From Acidobacteriota bacterium (GTDB lineage: Bacteria > Acidobacteriota > Vicinamibacteria > Vicinamibacterales > UBA2999), in the NCBI GenBank assembly GCA_947465645.1, contig CANIBQ010000084.1, positions 1 to 21,307 of the forward strand: a stretch of 21,307 nucleotides of DNA. Direction: 5' to 3'. Position 1 is the first letter of the stretch, and each line of letters starts with the position of its first letter. Position numbers and translations under genes: made by a program. Below are positions 10,003 to 18,000 of this stretch, piece after piece. A model generated the notes under the pieces. That model saw only the letters and a program-made list of their open reading frames with translations, was not told where the DNA came from and searched no databases.

Positions 10003-11331
10003 GTGTCGTCTTCAATCCTGATCCGCAACGCCACCGTCCTCACGATGACCGATCAGCTCGACATCGTGCAGGGCGCGGTGTCGGTGCGCGACGGCCGGAT
10101 CGCGGCGGTCGGCGCCGAGCCCGCCGAGCGTCACGACATCGCGATCGACGCCGCCGGCGGCTACCTGCTGCCCGGTTTCGTGCAGACGCACATTCACCTG
10201 TGCCAGACGCTCTTTCGCGGCTACGCCGACGATCTTCGCCTGCTCGACTGGCTCAGCACGCGCGTGTGGCCGATGGAAGCGGCGCACACGCCGGCATCGC
10301 TCACCGCTGCGGCGCGGCTCGCGTGCCACGAGCTGCTGCGCAGCGGCACGACGACGATCCTGACCATGGAAACCGTGCACGACACCGACGCGGTGTTTGA
10401 GGCCGTGAGCGCCACCGGCATTCGCGCGACGATCGGCAAGTGCATGATGGATGCGCCGCCGCCCGGCACGCCGGGGCGGCTGCGGGAGAGTCTGCGCCGC
10501 TCCATCGACGACAGCCTGGCGCTGCAGCGTCAATGGCACAACACGAGCGACGGCCGCATCCGGGCCGCGTTCGCGCCGCGGTTTGCGATCTCTTGCTCGC
10601 GCGAGCTGCTCGAGGCGGTCGCGTCGCTGTCGCTGCGCGACCTGACGCTGGTGCATACGCATGCATCCGAGCAGCGGGAAGAAGTCGACATCGTCCGCCG
10701 CGATTCGGGCTTCTCGAATATCGAGTACCTGCAGAAGGTCGGCCTGACGTCGCCGCGCCTGAACGCGGCGCATTGCGTCTGGGTCGAGCCGCACGAGCAG
10801 GAGATCCTCGCCGCGGCCGATGTCAAGGTGACGCACTGCCCCGGCTCGAACATGAAGCTCGGATCAGGCATCGCGCCGGTGCCCGACATGCTCGACCGCG
10901 GCATCTGCGTCTCGCTCGGCAGCGACGGCGCCGCCTGCAACAACCATCTCGACATGTTCGGCGAGATGCGGCTCGCGGCGCTGCTGCAGTCAATACGGCT
11001 CGGCCCCGGCGCGCTGCCAGCGCGGCAGGCGCTCATCATGGCCACGCGCAACGGCGCGCGCGCGCTCGGGCTCGAAGCCGAAATCGGATCGATCGAAGCC
11101 GGCAAGCGAGCCGACCTGATCCTGATCGACCGCAATCGCCCTCACCTCGCCCCCGGCGCCGACCCCTTCTCGACCATCGTCTATGCCGCCCGGCCCGATG
11201 ATGTGCGGTTGACGATGGTCGACGGAGAGATCCTGGTGAGAGAAGGAATCGCGTCACGCCTCGACGCCGCGCAGATCACGAGCGACGCCAACCGCGAAGC
11301 CCGCGCGCTGGCTATGCGCGCGGGCTTATGA
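10003..11331 (+). CDS. Amidohydrolase, 5'-deoxyadenosine/S-adenosylhomocysteine deaminase-like
   Basis: Zinc-dependent TIM-barrel deaminase of the ATZ/TRZ branch of the amidohydrolase superfamily, cytoplasmic. 442 residues. Metal and catalytic positions are present: His63-x-His65 (QTHIHLCQTLFRG), His220 and Glu223 (VHTHASEQ), His257 (NAAHCVWV) and Asp308 (SLGSDGAACNN). The LFRGYADDL..LDWL block (70-84) and GKCMMD (145-150) are what I associate with 5'-deoxyadenosine deaminases, which salvage SAM-derived nucleosides. Other substrates of this broad family (SAH, 8-oxoguanine, s-triazines) cannot be excluded from sequence. GTG 10003 is the only good start; it has no clear ribosome site. The last codons (about 432-441) are encoded by a palindromic repeat. 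The gene converges on the minus-strand membrane-protein gene, 11 bp away. Confidence 0.85.
   Translation: MSSSILIRNATVLTMTDQLDIVQGAVSVRDGRIAAVGAEPAERHDIAIDAAGGYLLPGFVQTHIHLCQTLFRGYADDLRLLDWLSTRVWPMEAAHTPASLTAAARLACHELLRSGTTTILTMETVHDTDAVFEAVSATGIRATIGKCMMDAPPPGTPGRLRESLRRSIDDSLALQRQWHNTSDGRIRAAFAPRFAISCSRELLEAVASLSLRDLTLVHTHASEQREEVDIVRRDSGFSNIEYLQKVGLTSPRLNAAHCVWVEPHEQEILAAADVKVTHCPGSNMKLGSGIAPVPDMLDRGICVSLGSDGAACNNHLDMFGEMRLAALLQSIRLGPGALPARQALIMATRNGARALGLEAEIGSIEAGKRADLILIDRNRPHLAPGADPFSTIVYAARPDDVRLTMVDGEILVREGIASRLDAAQITSDANREARALAMRAGL
11297..11327. repeat. Perfect 12-bp inverted repeat at the 3' end of the amidohydrolase gene
   Basis: Arms 11297-11308 and 11316-11327 are exact reverse complements with a 7-nt loop. 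The 14-nt core gaagcccgcgcgct at 11296-11309 is identical to 8990-9003, so this is a second copy of the same repeat family. It overlaps the last ten or so codons (REARALAMRAG) and lies at a convergent gene junction, where the hairpin could serve as a two-way terminator. Confidence 0.75.
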
Positions 11332-11342
11332 CTCGTTCCCTC

Positions 11343-11630
11343 TCACAGGTAATCGTGGTAAATCCAGCCGACTACGTCTAACGAAAAGCCGACCAAGAGG
11401 ATCATCATCACCGGAAAGTATCCAAGCGCGATGATGAGCGAATAGATCCCGAGTTCGTACGCAAGGAACGCAAATCCCACCGCCGAACTGAACCCGACAG
11501 AGATCAAGCCAGCCACGTCAGGCACAGATGGGTGGAACTCTCGATCAATAACGACCAGCATTGCCTGTATCGCAAATGGCACGACCACTGATGCCGACAT
11601 GTTCAACGTGCGACGAAGCCAAGGCGACAC
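11343..11630 (-). CDS. Small three-helix membrane protein; candidate immunity protein
   Basis: No family recognised. 95 residues from GTG 11630, whose G is the last base of the upstream TAG (TAGTG). A GAGGGGAG ribosome site lies 9 nt before it (11647-11640), so it is probably translated by coupling with the giant gene. An ATG at residue 11 is an alternative start. Three hydrophobic segments are visible: about 11-28, 39-58 and 61-83, with a charged loop between the first two (DREFHPSVPD). The gene is about 50% GC, far below the ~68% of the neighbouring genes, and shares that low GC with the C-terminal tip of the protein upstream. Its size, membrane nature, overlap and composition fit an immunity protein for that tip. 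This is inference; direct evidence of toxicity or binding is absent. Confidence 0.7.
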   Translation of the reverse strand: MSPWLRRTLNMSASVVVPFAIQAMLVVIDREFHPSVPDVAGLISVGFSSAVGFAFLAYELGIYSLIIALGYFPVMMILLVGFSLDVVGWIYHDYL

Positions 11631-14600
11631 TACTTGAAACTCCCCTCGGGAACCGGCTTTTGCCAGCCAGGGTATCGATCACACCCGAAAGGGTTTATGG
11701 GAGCGCACGTCAATTCACTCTCTTGATACATGAAAGGAGGCGGCCCCATGCCTGCCGCTTTAAGCAGCCCCAGCGCGTAGGAATTCGAGTTGTAGCCCTG
11801 GTTGTCAGATCGCGGAATGCAGATGTAATTGAGATTGTTTTCGTACGCCTTGTTACGTGCGATTAGATTCGCGATGAACTTGTCTTCAAGTATCGGGCTA
11901 TAGAACGTAGGCCCGAGGTCTGCGGGTGGTTGGAAGACATCACCGTCTCTGTTGATGCCGCTGGTTAGTGTCGCCACCACCTGAAATGGGCTGAAGAAAC
12001 ACTCGGTAGTCAGAGTGTCGTGAGCGGCGTCTGGGCCAGCGCCGATGGTGAAGAATAGATTGCCGAAGTCATCGCGGTTTGAGAGCGGATGTACGCCACG
12101 CTCATCCTTTGGTAGGTCTCGGAGCCACTTTTCAGTGTGACGGGGCACTACGCGAATCGACGCGTGATTGATCCCTCGAAATAGCGTGTGACCTTTCAGC
12201 AAGATTCCCTGGCCCGGTTTCTTCGCCACGTTGGCCCACTGGTGTCCCCCCTGACCGGCTGACCAGACGCTGTTGGCTTCCGCGACCGCTGGTCCCATGA
12301 CGACGGCCGGTCCACGATTCGCCGCACCAACCCACGCGCCGTCTCCCTGATACTGCGCCTTTGACAGGTGCATCTGGTCGAACACGGGGTCCAGGCCTCC
12401 CATCGTTCCGTCGGGATAGCTCGCGATGAAGCCGCCACCGGCCGCGGCCAGGAAGGTTGGCAACTCGGGAACCTGGCCTTCTGGCGCACTCCACGCGTCC
12501 TGGCTGATCACCAGCCCGGTGAGCGTGAGTTGCGACGCCACGGCTTCGTTCTGCTGTTCGAACAGCCGGTAGGCGGTTGTAATCACGCGGTCTTCCGCCA
12601 CCACGAGGTCTCCAAACGGATAGCGACCGGGAATTCCCCAGATGCCGCCGACTTCGGCGAGATAGGCACTGGGCTGACCGTCTCCACGCACGACACCCAC
12701 GTATGCGCTCACCGGAGCGGTGGTGCTGCCGAGCGATGCGTGCACGGCGCTCCACGCGACGTAGATGTCGCCCTTCCCGTTCGGCACGGCCTTGTATGGC
12801 GTCACGGCGTCTCCGGGCGGCCGCGACCACGTTCCGTCCTGCAACAACACGGCGGCAGGTGATTCCCAAACGGTATGCACGGCCGTGGCGCCATCGCGCG
12901 CCATGACGACGAGCTGCACTCGATTGGGCGTCAGCCCGGCGTTCGTCACGTGGATCGGCACAGCCACGCGGCCATCCTCGAGCACGGTCGGAATGCCAGG
13001 GTCAATCGAACCTCCGGGGGTTTCCGGCCCCGGCAGCAGCAGCGAACCGCCGCCCGCCATCACCACGCCCTCCTTCACGTAGTACACCGCGCCGTCCGCG
13101 TCGATCGCAAAGCCGGGCCCTGAGTCGAGACCGACGGCAAATCCGCTGCCTCCAGGCGTGAACCCGGTGATGGTGCTGCCGTGCAGCGCGACGACGCCGC
13201 CGAAGGGATCGCCGGAGAGCTGAATCACCCGTCCGAGGACGGGCGTGGCCCACACCTCCCTGCCGTCGACATCGAACGCGCGAATCAGATCCTGCGCATT
13301 GGCCTCGTCGTGCTCGAGCGCATACAGCCGGCGCTCGTTGTCGAGCGTCACCGCCCCCTGCACGATTCGCTCGACAGCGCCGCGCACCGGCGGCGCTGAC
13401 CAGATCGTGGTCCCCACAGCCGCGGCCGCCGAGCCCATTACCGTGACGCGCGTGGAGGCCGTCAAGCCCTGCCATCGCGCGGTGACCGTCACCTCTCCCG
13501 CAGACACGGCTGTGAGCTGCGCGTCAGGAGCGGCACGCAGCGTTGCCACTGTCGCATTGTCAATGGTCCACTCGGCCTGGCTTGGAATGCGGTCGAAATC
13601 ATCGAGCAGCGAGAAACGCCTCGTCTGGCCCGCGAGCATCGTGATGTTCTGCGGCGTGACGCGCAGGCTCGTCGGAGGCGACGACGACACGGCGTCTTCG
13701 GTTCCGATCGAAACGACCGTGGAACGCAGGTTGGACGCAGCATCGAAGGCCCGCAGCGTGATTGTGGACGTGCCGGCAGGTATCGTCACGTTGCACAGGA
13801 ACGTGACGTCAGTGATCGTCGCCGGCTGGTCGTTGCACGTGACGCCGGTGAGACCCGACAACAGATCGATCGTCGTGCCGCGGACCGCGAGCCCGCCGGC
13901 CGCAACCAGTTGCCCAAGCGATGGCGAGCTGACCGAGACATACGGCGGAGTCCTGTCGACGCGGACATGGACGCTCGTCGATGCCGTAACGCCATGCTCA
14001 TTGGTGGCCTGGCCTGGCACGTCGTGCTCGCCCTCGCGCGACAGCGTCACCGGGGGTGGACACGCAACCGGGCCCTCACCCGCGCAGACGAACGAGACGG
14101 TCACGTTGGCGTTCGTCCACCCGCTCGAGGACAGCGTTGATGCGCCGCCCGCGATCGCAATCCCTCCGACGGCCGCCTGCATCACCGGCACGGCAGCCCC
14201 GGCCACCGTCATCGTGGTGGTGCGCGACATGGCCGTGAGATTCGCCGCCACCACGTAGGTGAAGCGACCGGCGCCGCGCACCATGACGCCGCGCTGCGCG
14301 GCATGACTTGCAACCTGGTCCCTGCTCAATGCATACGGATAGAGCGCCGCCTCGGCCAGCAGACCGTCGTACCAGGAATCCCCCGCCTGATCGCGCCCGA
14401 ACACGATGGGACCATCGCTCGATGCCAGCGCTCCCTCGGTCGGGCCGGTCTGGTCCTCGATGCCGTTCACATACGCGTGCCACGTCGTTGCTCCGAAGGT
14501 AAACGCCAGGTGCACCCAGCCGGCGCCCACCAGCGTTGGCTCCAACAACACCGCCCGCCGTCCTCCGGCCGCGAGGTTGTAATACAGCGTCGCGCGGCGT

Positions 14601-14983
14601 GAGCCGGGCGCGATCCACAGCGAGAACACCTCGTCGCTCCCGCCCTCGCCGAGGACCCAACGCCACTCACCCGACACGGCGGGGACGTTGACCCACGCCT
14701 CCCAGGTGAGCGCCGACAGCCTCAGCCCCACGTCATGCGCGATCTCGATGGCACCGGTCAGGCCGTCGAATCGCGCCGCAGTGCTGCGGTCGGCGAGCGG
14801 GCCCGCACTGCCGAACGTTACGCCGCCGCTCACGGTGGCCAGGCGACCGAAGCCGGACAAGTCCGACGCGACCGCCGCCCCGACGGGATCGGTGAGCCGC
14901 CAATAGCCCACGGGATCATCCACGACCACCACCTGCGCGTACGCGCTCGTGTTACCGGTTGGCTCAAGCGACAACCATGGCAC
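11630..14983 (-). CDS. C-terminal part of a giant multidomain exoprotein: LamG, Ig-like/Big2, PQQ-like region, possible toxin tip
   Basis: 1117 residues if started at GTG 14983. It has no signal peptide and only a weak GAGAG before the GTG. It begins in the middle of a BACON module, in the same frame as the upstream half and 15 nt after its TGA, so I read it as the continuation of that gene. Domains: end of the BACON first half (1-17), nested LamG (about 20-230; GYWRL, LTWEAWVNVP, AGWVHLAFTF), BACON second half (about 237-270), Ig-like modules (about 290-430), a Big2-like domain (about 438-515), and PQQ-like propeller repeats (about 525-900; YALEHD, RAFDVDGREVWATP). A distinct tip of about 190 residues follows, with His940 (INHASIRVV), CIPR (1055-1058), NSNSY (1065-1069) and PGWQKPVP (1105-1112). 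I associate an H...NSNS...PGW layout with enzyme-like tips of Rhs-type polymorphic toxins, but cannot name the family. GC falls to about 54% over this tip. Confidence 0.85.
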   Translation of the reverse strand: MPWLSLEPTGNTSAYAQVVVVDDPVGYWRLTDPVGAAVASDLSGFGRLATVSGGVTFGSAGPLADRSTAARFDGLTGAIEIAHDVGLRLSALTWEAWVNVPAVSGEWRWVLGEGGSDEVFSLWIAPGSRRATLYYNLAAGGRRAVLLEPTLVGAGWVHLAFTFGATTWHAYVNGIEDQTGPTEGALASSDGPIVFGRDQAGDSWYDGLLAEAALYPYALSRDQVASHAAQRGVMVRGAGRFTYVVAANLTAMSRTTTMTVAGAAVPVMQAAVGGIAIAGGASTLSSSGWTNANVTVSFVCAGEGPVACPPPVTLSREGEHDVPGQATNEHGVTASTSVHVRVDRTPPYVSVSSPSLGQLVAAGGLAVRGTTIDLLSGLTGVTCNDQPATITDVTFLCNVTIPAGTSTITLRAFDAASNLRSTVVSIGTEDAVSSSPPTSLRVTPQNITMLAGQTRRFSLLDDFDRIPSQAEWTIDNATVATLRAAPDAQLTAVSAGEVTVTARWQGLTASTRVTVMGSAAAAVGTTIWSAPPVRGAVERIVQGAVTLDNERRLYALEHDEANAQDLIRAFDVDGREVWATPVLGRVIQLSGDPFGGVVALHGSTITGFTPGGSGFAVGLDSGPGFAIDADGAVYYVKEGVVMAGGGSLLLPGPETPGGSIDPGIPTVLEDGRVAVPIHVTNAGLTPNRVQLVVMARDGATAVHTVWESPAAVLLQDGTWSRPPGDAVTPYKAVPNGKGDIYVAWSAVHASLGSTTAPVSAYVGVVRGDGQPSAYLAEVGGIWGIPGRYPFGDLVVAEDRVITTAYRLFEQQNEAVASQLTLTGLVISQDAWSAPEGQVPELPTFLAAAGGGFIASYPDGTMGGLDPVFDQMHLSKAQYQGDGAWVGAANRGPAVVMGPAVAEANSVWSAGQGGHQWANVAKKPGQGILLKGHTLFRGINHASIRVVPRHTEKWLRDLPKDERGVHPLSNRDDFGNLFFTIGAGPDAAHDTLTTECFFSPFQVVATLTSGINRDGDVFQPPADLGPTFYSPILEDKFIANLIARNKAYENNLNYICIPRSDNQGYNSNSYALGLLKAAGMGPPPFMYQESELTCAPINPFGCDRYPGWQKPVPEGSFK

Positions 14984-14998
14984 GTCGCTCTCGACCGA

Positions 14999-15001
14999 TC
15001 A
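14999..15001 (-). other. In-frame TGA at a conserved Trp position, splitting the giant gene
   Basis: The two halves share one frame (18952 and 14983 differ by a multiple of 3). The residues around the stop read SDESCG-stop-SVESDVPWLSLEP. The equivalent positions in the first two BACON modules of the same protein read AGCTWTASTTTEWIEV and STCAWTASSTAPWVSF, so the stop replaces Trp398/Trp689. TGG to TGA is a single transition. TGA also ends bshC, the PBP gene, carA and grpE here, so it is a normal stop codon in this genome. Confidence 0.85.
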
Positions 15002-18000
15002 GCCGCAACTCTCGTCACTGGTCGTGACCGCGAGCTCGCCGGTCGTGGCCTGCGCCGGCGCGGCAACCGCGCCGGGCGTCAGGTGATACGTGCACGGGCC
15101 GGCCGCCGGCGGCGGGATGACTGGCGGCGGCGGTGGCGGCGGCGGACTGGTCTCGAACGAGAACTCCGCGCTGACGACATCGCTTCGCGCCCACCCACTT
15201 CGGAACGCCGCGGCCTTGAGCACAGCAGGGGTCGCGATCGAAATCGGCGACACGTACGCCGGCGACGTGGCCGTTGGATCGGTGCCATCAAGACTGTACC
15301 GGATGGTTGTCGCGGCGGTGGTCGTCGTCAGCGACACCAGTTGCGCCGCGGTGTAGATGCCCCCGCCGGGGCTGACGGCCGGCGTCAACGGCTTGAGCGT
15401 GTATGTTTCCAGCGCAACACCGCTCGGTGGCTTGCCGGCGGCCCACGCCCTGGCCTTCAGCGTGGTCGATTGCTCAATGGCAATTCCAGCCGGCGCCGCC
15501 GGCATGATCGGATCGGCTTCGGTGGGATCGGCGCCGTTCAGCGTGTAGTGGATCACAGCGCCGGACGTCGCAGAGACGGCAGTGGCGCTCCTTTCGAAGT
15601 TGAACACGCCGCCGGATGTCAGGATCGGTGTGCCGGTGTGCCACGCGAACCCGGCATCGGCAATCTGGAGGGGCGACGGACTCAGCACGATCGTGCCATC
15701 GCCAAGCTGCCGCGCATCGTTGTTGCCCCACGTCCAGACACGGCCGTCATCGCCCACCGCAAGGCTGCTGCTGGCGTTGCCGTTGGCGGACACGGCCACC
15801 ACACCGGCCGGTCCGTCGACCGCGGCCGGCGTCGGCCGGTATTGCAGCGATGGGCAGCCCGGAGTGCCAACAGAGCACAGCGGCGTACCGTCGCCGAGCT
15901 GACGGTAGTCGTTTCCTCCCCACGCCCACACCGTGCCGTTGGTGCCCAACGTAAGCGTGTGCCACAACCCCGCGCTCATCTGCGACACCGGTCCAATGGT
16001 GGTGAGTTGGACCGGCGCGGCTGGCGGGGTCGTCGTGCCGTCGCCCACCTGACCGCGGTCGTTGATGCCAAACGCCCAGACCGTGTCATCGGAAGCCAGA
16101 GCGAACCAGCCTAGGCGCGACGCTACGGCGGTGATGACGGGCACGGCCAACGCCACCTGCGATGGCGTGAGCGTGCCGTTCCCAAACTCCCAGAGCCGTC
16201 CGACGGCATCGACGACGACGGTGTGGGTTCCCGAGGCGGCAACCGAAATCGCGCGCGATGGCAATCCTGTGACCAGCGTCGGTACCGGGCGATGCGACGT
16301 GGTGCCATCGCCGATCTGACCGAAGAGATTGCGGCCCCACGTCCACACCGTGCCGTCCGCCTTGAGCGCGACGTTATGGTCGCTTCCCGCAGCGATCGCC
16401 ACGACGTTGGTCAGGCCGCTCGTCTGCACCGGCGTCGAGGGGGACGCGAAGGTGCCATTGCCAAGCTGCCCCCACCCGTTCGCGCCCCACGCCCAGACCG
16501 TGCCGTCTGTCTTCAACGCCAGCGAATGCATGTCGCCGGCGGCAATCGCCACGACGCTCGCCGGCGCAGGCACCGGCACCGGCAACCCTCGAAACACCGT
16601 CGTGCCGTCTCCGAGCTGACGCGAACCGTTGGCGCCCCAGCTCCAGACGCTGCCATCGTTCTTGAGCGCGAGCGAATGCTCGAGGCCCGCTGCGACCGAG
16701 AAGTGAAATCCTGGACGCGAGGCCGCGACGCCTGCCTGGTTCACCGGTACGCCCTGCCCCGCAATCATCACCGCCGCCCCGCGGTCGAGCGGCGACGGAT
16801 TGGCTGCCACCACGTAGTGAACGTCGCCCGAACCTATGCCTGACGAGGGATTGAAGCTGACCCACGGCGCCGTGGACGAGGCCGTCCACGCACATGTACT
16901 CTCGATCGCGGTGATGTGGATCGTGCCGCTGGCAGCTCCCGGACCGGGGTTGATGATCGCCGGAACGCCGCTGAAACACTGCCGGCCGGCTTGCGCAATC
17001 GATACCGCCAGGCCGGCAACGATCACCGAGCCCACGCGCGGCTCGAACGATGGGTTCGCCTCGATCGTGTAACCCACCGTTCCCGATCCGCCACCGAGCG
17101 ACGTCCGTTGCTCGAAATGCGCCGCCACCTGTGACGCGCTCAACGCCGATCGATAGACGGCCATGTCGTCGAGCGTCGCCGCCATCGGTCCTATCGTGAA
17201 GAACAGGCTGCGGCCGAGTGTCGACGGAAGGGTCGGTCCGGTCGCGTCAAGCTGGCCATCCACGAACACGTTCGCGGTCCGCTGTCCCGGGTCGTAGACC
17301 GCGACCACGTGATGCCAGTCGCCTTCGTCCATCGACCGGTCGGATCGCACGTTGAACCACTCGACCTCGTTGCGCTCCGCACGGAAACGCACCCGGCCGG
17401 ATTCGATCGTCAGCCACCACCCCGAGCCGGATGCGATGGTGCCCCACCACGGGTCCCTCAGCCACGCTTCGACCGTGAGCGGACCGCCGAGCAGCATTGG
17501 CGCGCTCGCGAACTGTACCGACGCGCCCTCGAACAGCGTGGCGTCATTGCCGGCTGCCAGCGCACCGGCGACTCCCTGCGTGAAGCTGCCAGACAGCGCG
17601 CCGTCCAAGCCATGCCCGCTGCTATCGCGCACGATCCCACCGTCAGACTCTGATTCCCCCAGCCGCCAGAATCCGGCGGCGCCGTCGCCAATCACCTGGG
17701 CTCCGTACCCTTCGGCGATGCTGGTGACCTCTATCCATTCCGTAGTCGTCGATGCCGTCCACGTGCAACCTGCGACGGTGAATACGCTCAGGACACCGCT
17801 GGCACCGTCCGCTGATAACGCCGCGCTCGAAGGCGACACCGAGTAGTCGCACGGCGTCTCGATAATGCGGGTGACATGCACCTGCGCTTCGCTGCTCAGG
17901 CCTGTCGCGTCGGTCGCGGTCACGACGATGACGTTGTCGCCTTCGAGGAGGGGCACGGTGGCGTGGAAGGGCCGGCTAAAGCCGGCCCCCACGTCGGAGC

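Noticed and set aside
14999..15001. Selenocysteine or a TGA-to-Trp genetic code as explanation for the in-frame TGA
   Set aside because: TGA ends bshC, the PBP gene, carA, grpE and other genes here at normal lengths, so it is not reassigned. The aligned residue is Trp rather than Cys, and I see no convincing hairpin immediately after the stop.
14735..16114. Plus-strand open frame of 459 codons opposite the giant gene
   Set aside because: It runs across the proven RCC1 and LamG repeats of the minus strand and across the junction between the halves. The product is Arg-rich with no domain.
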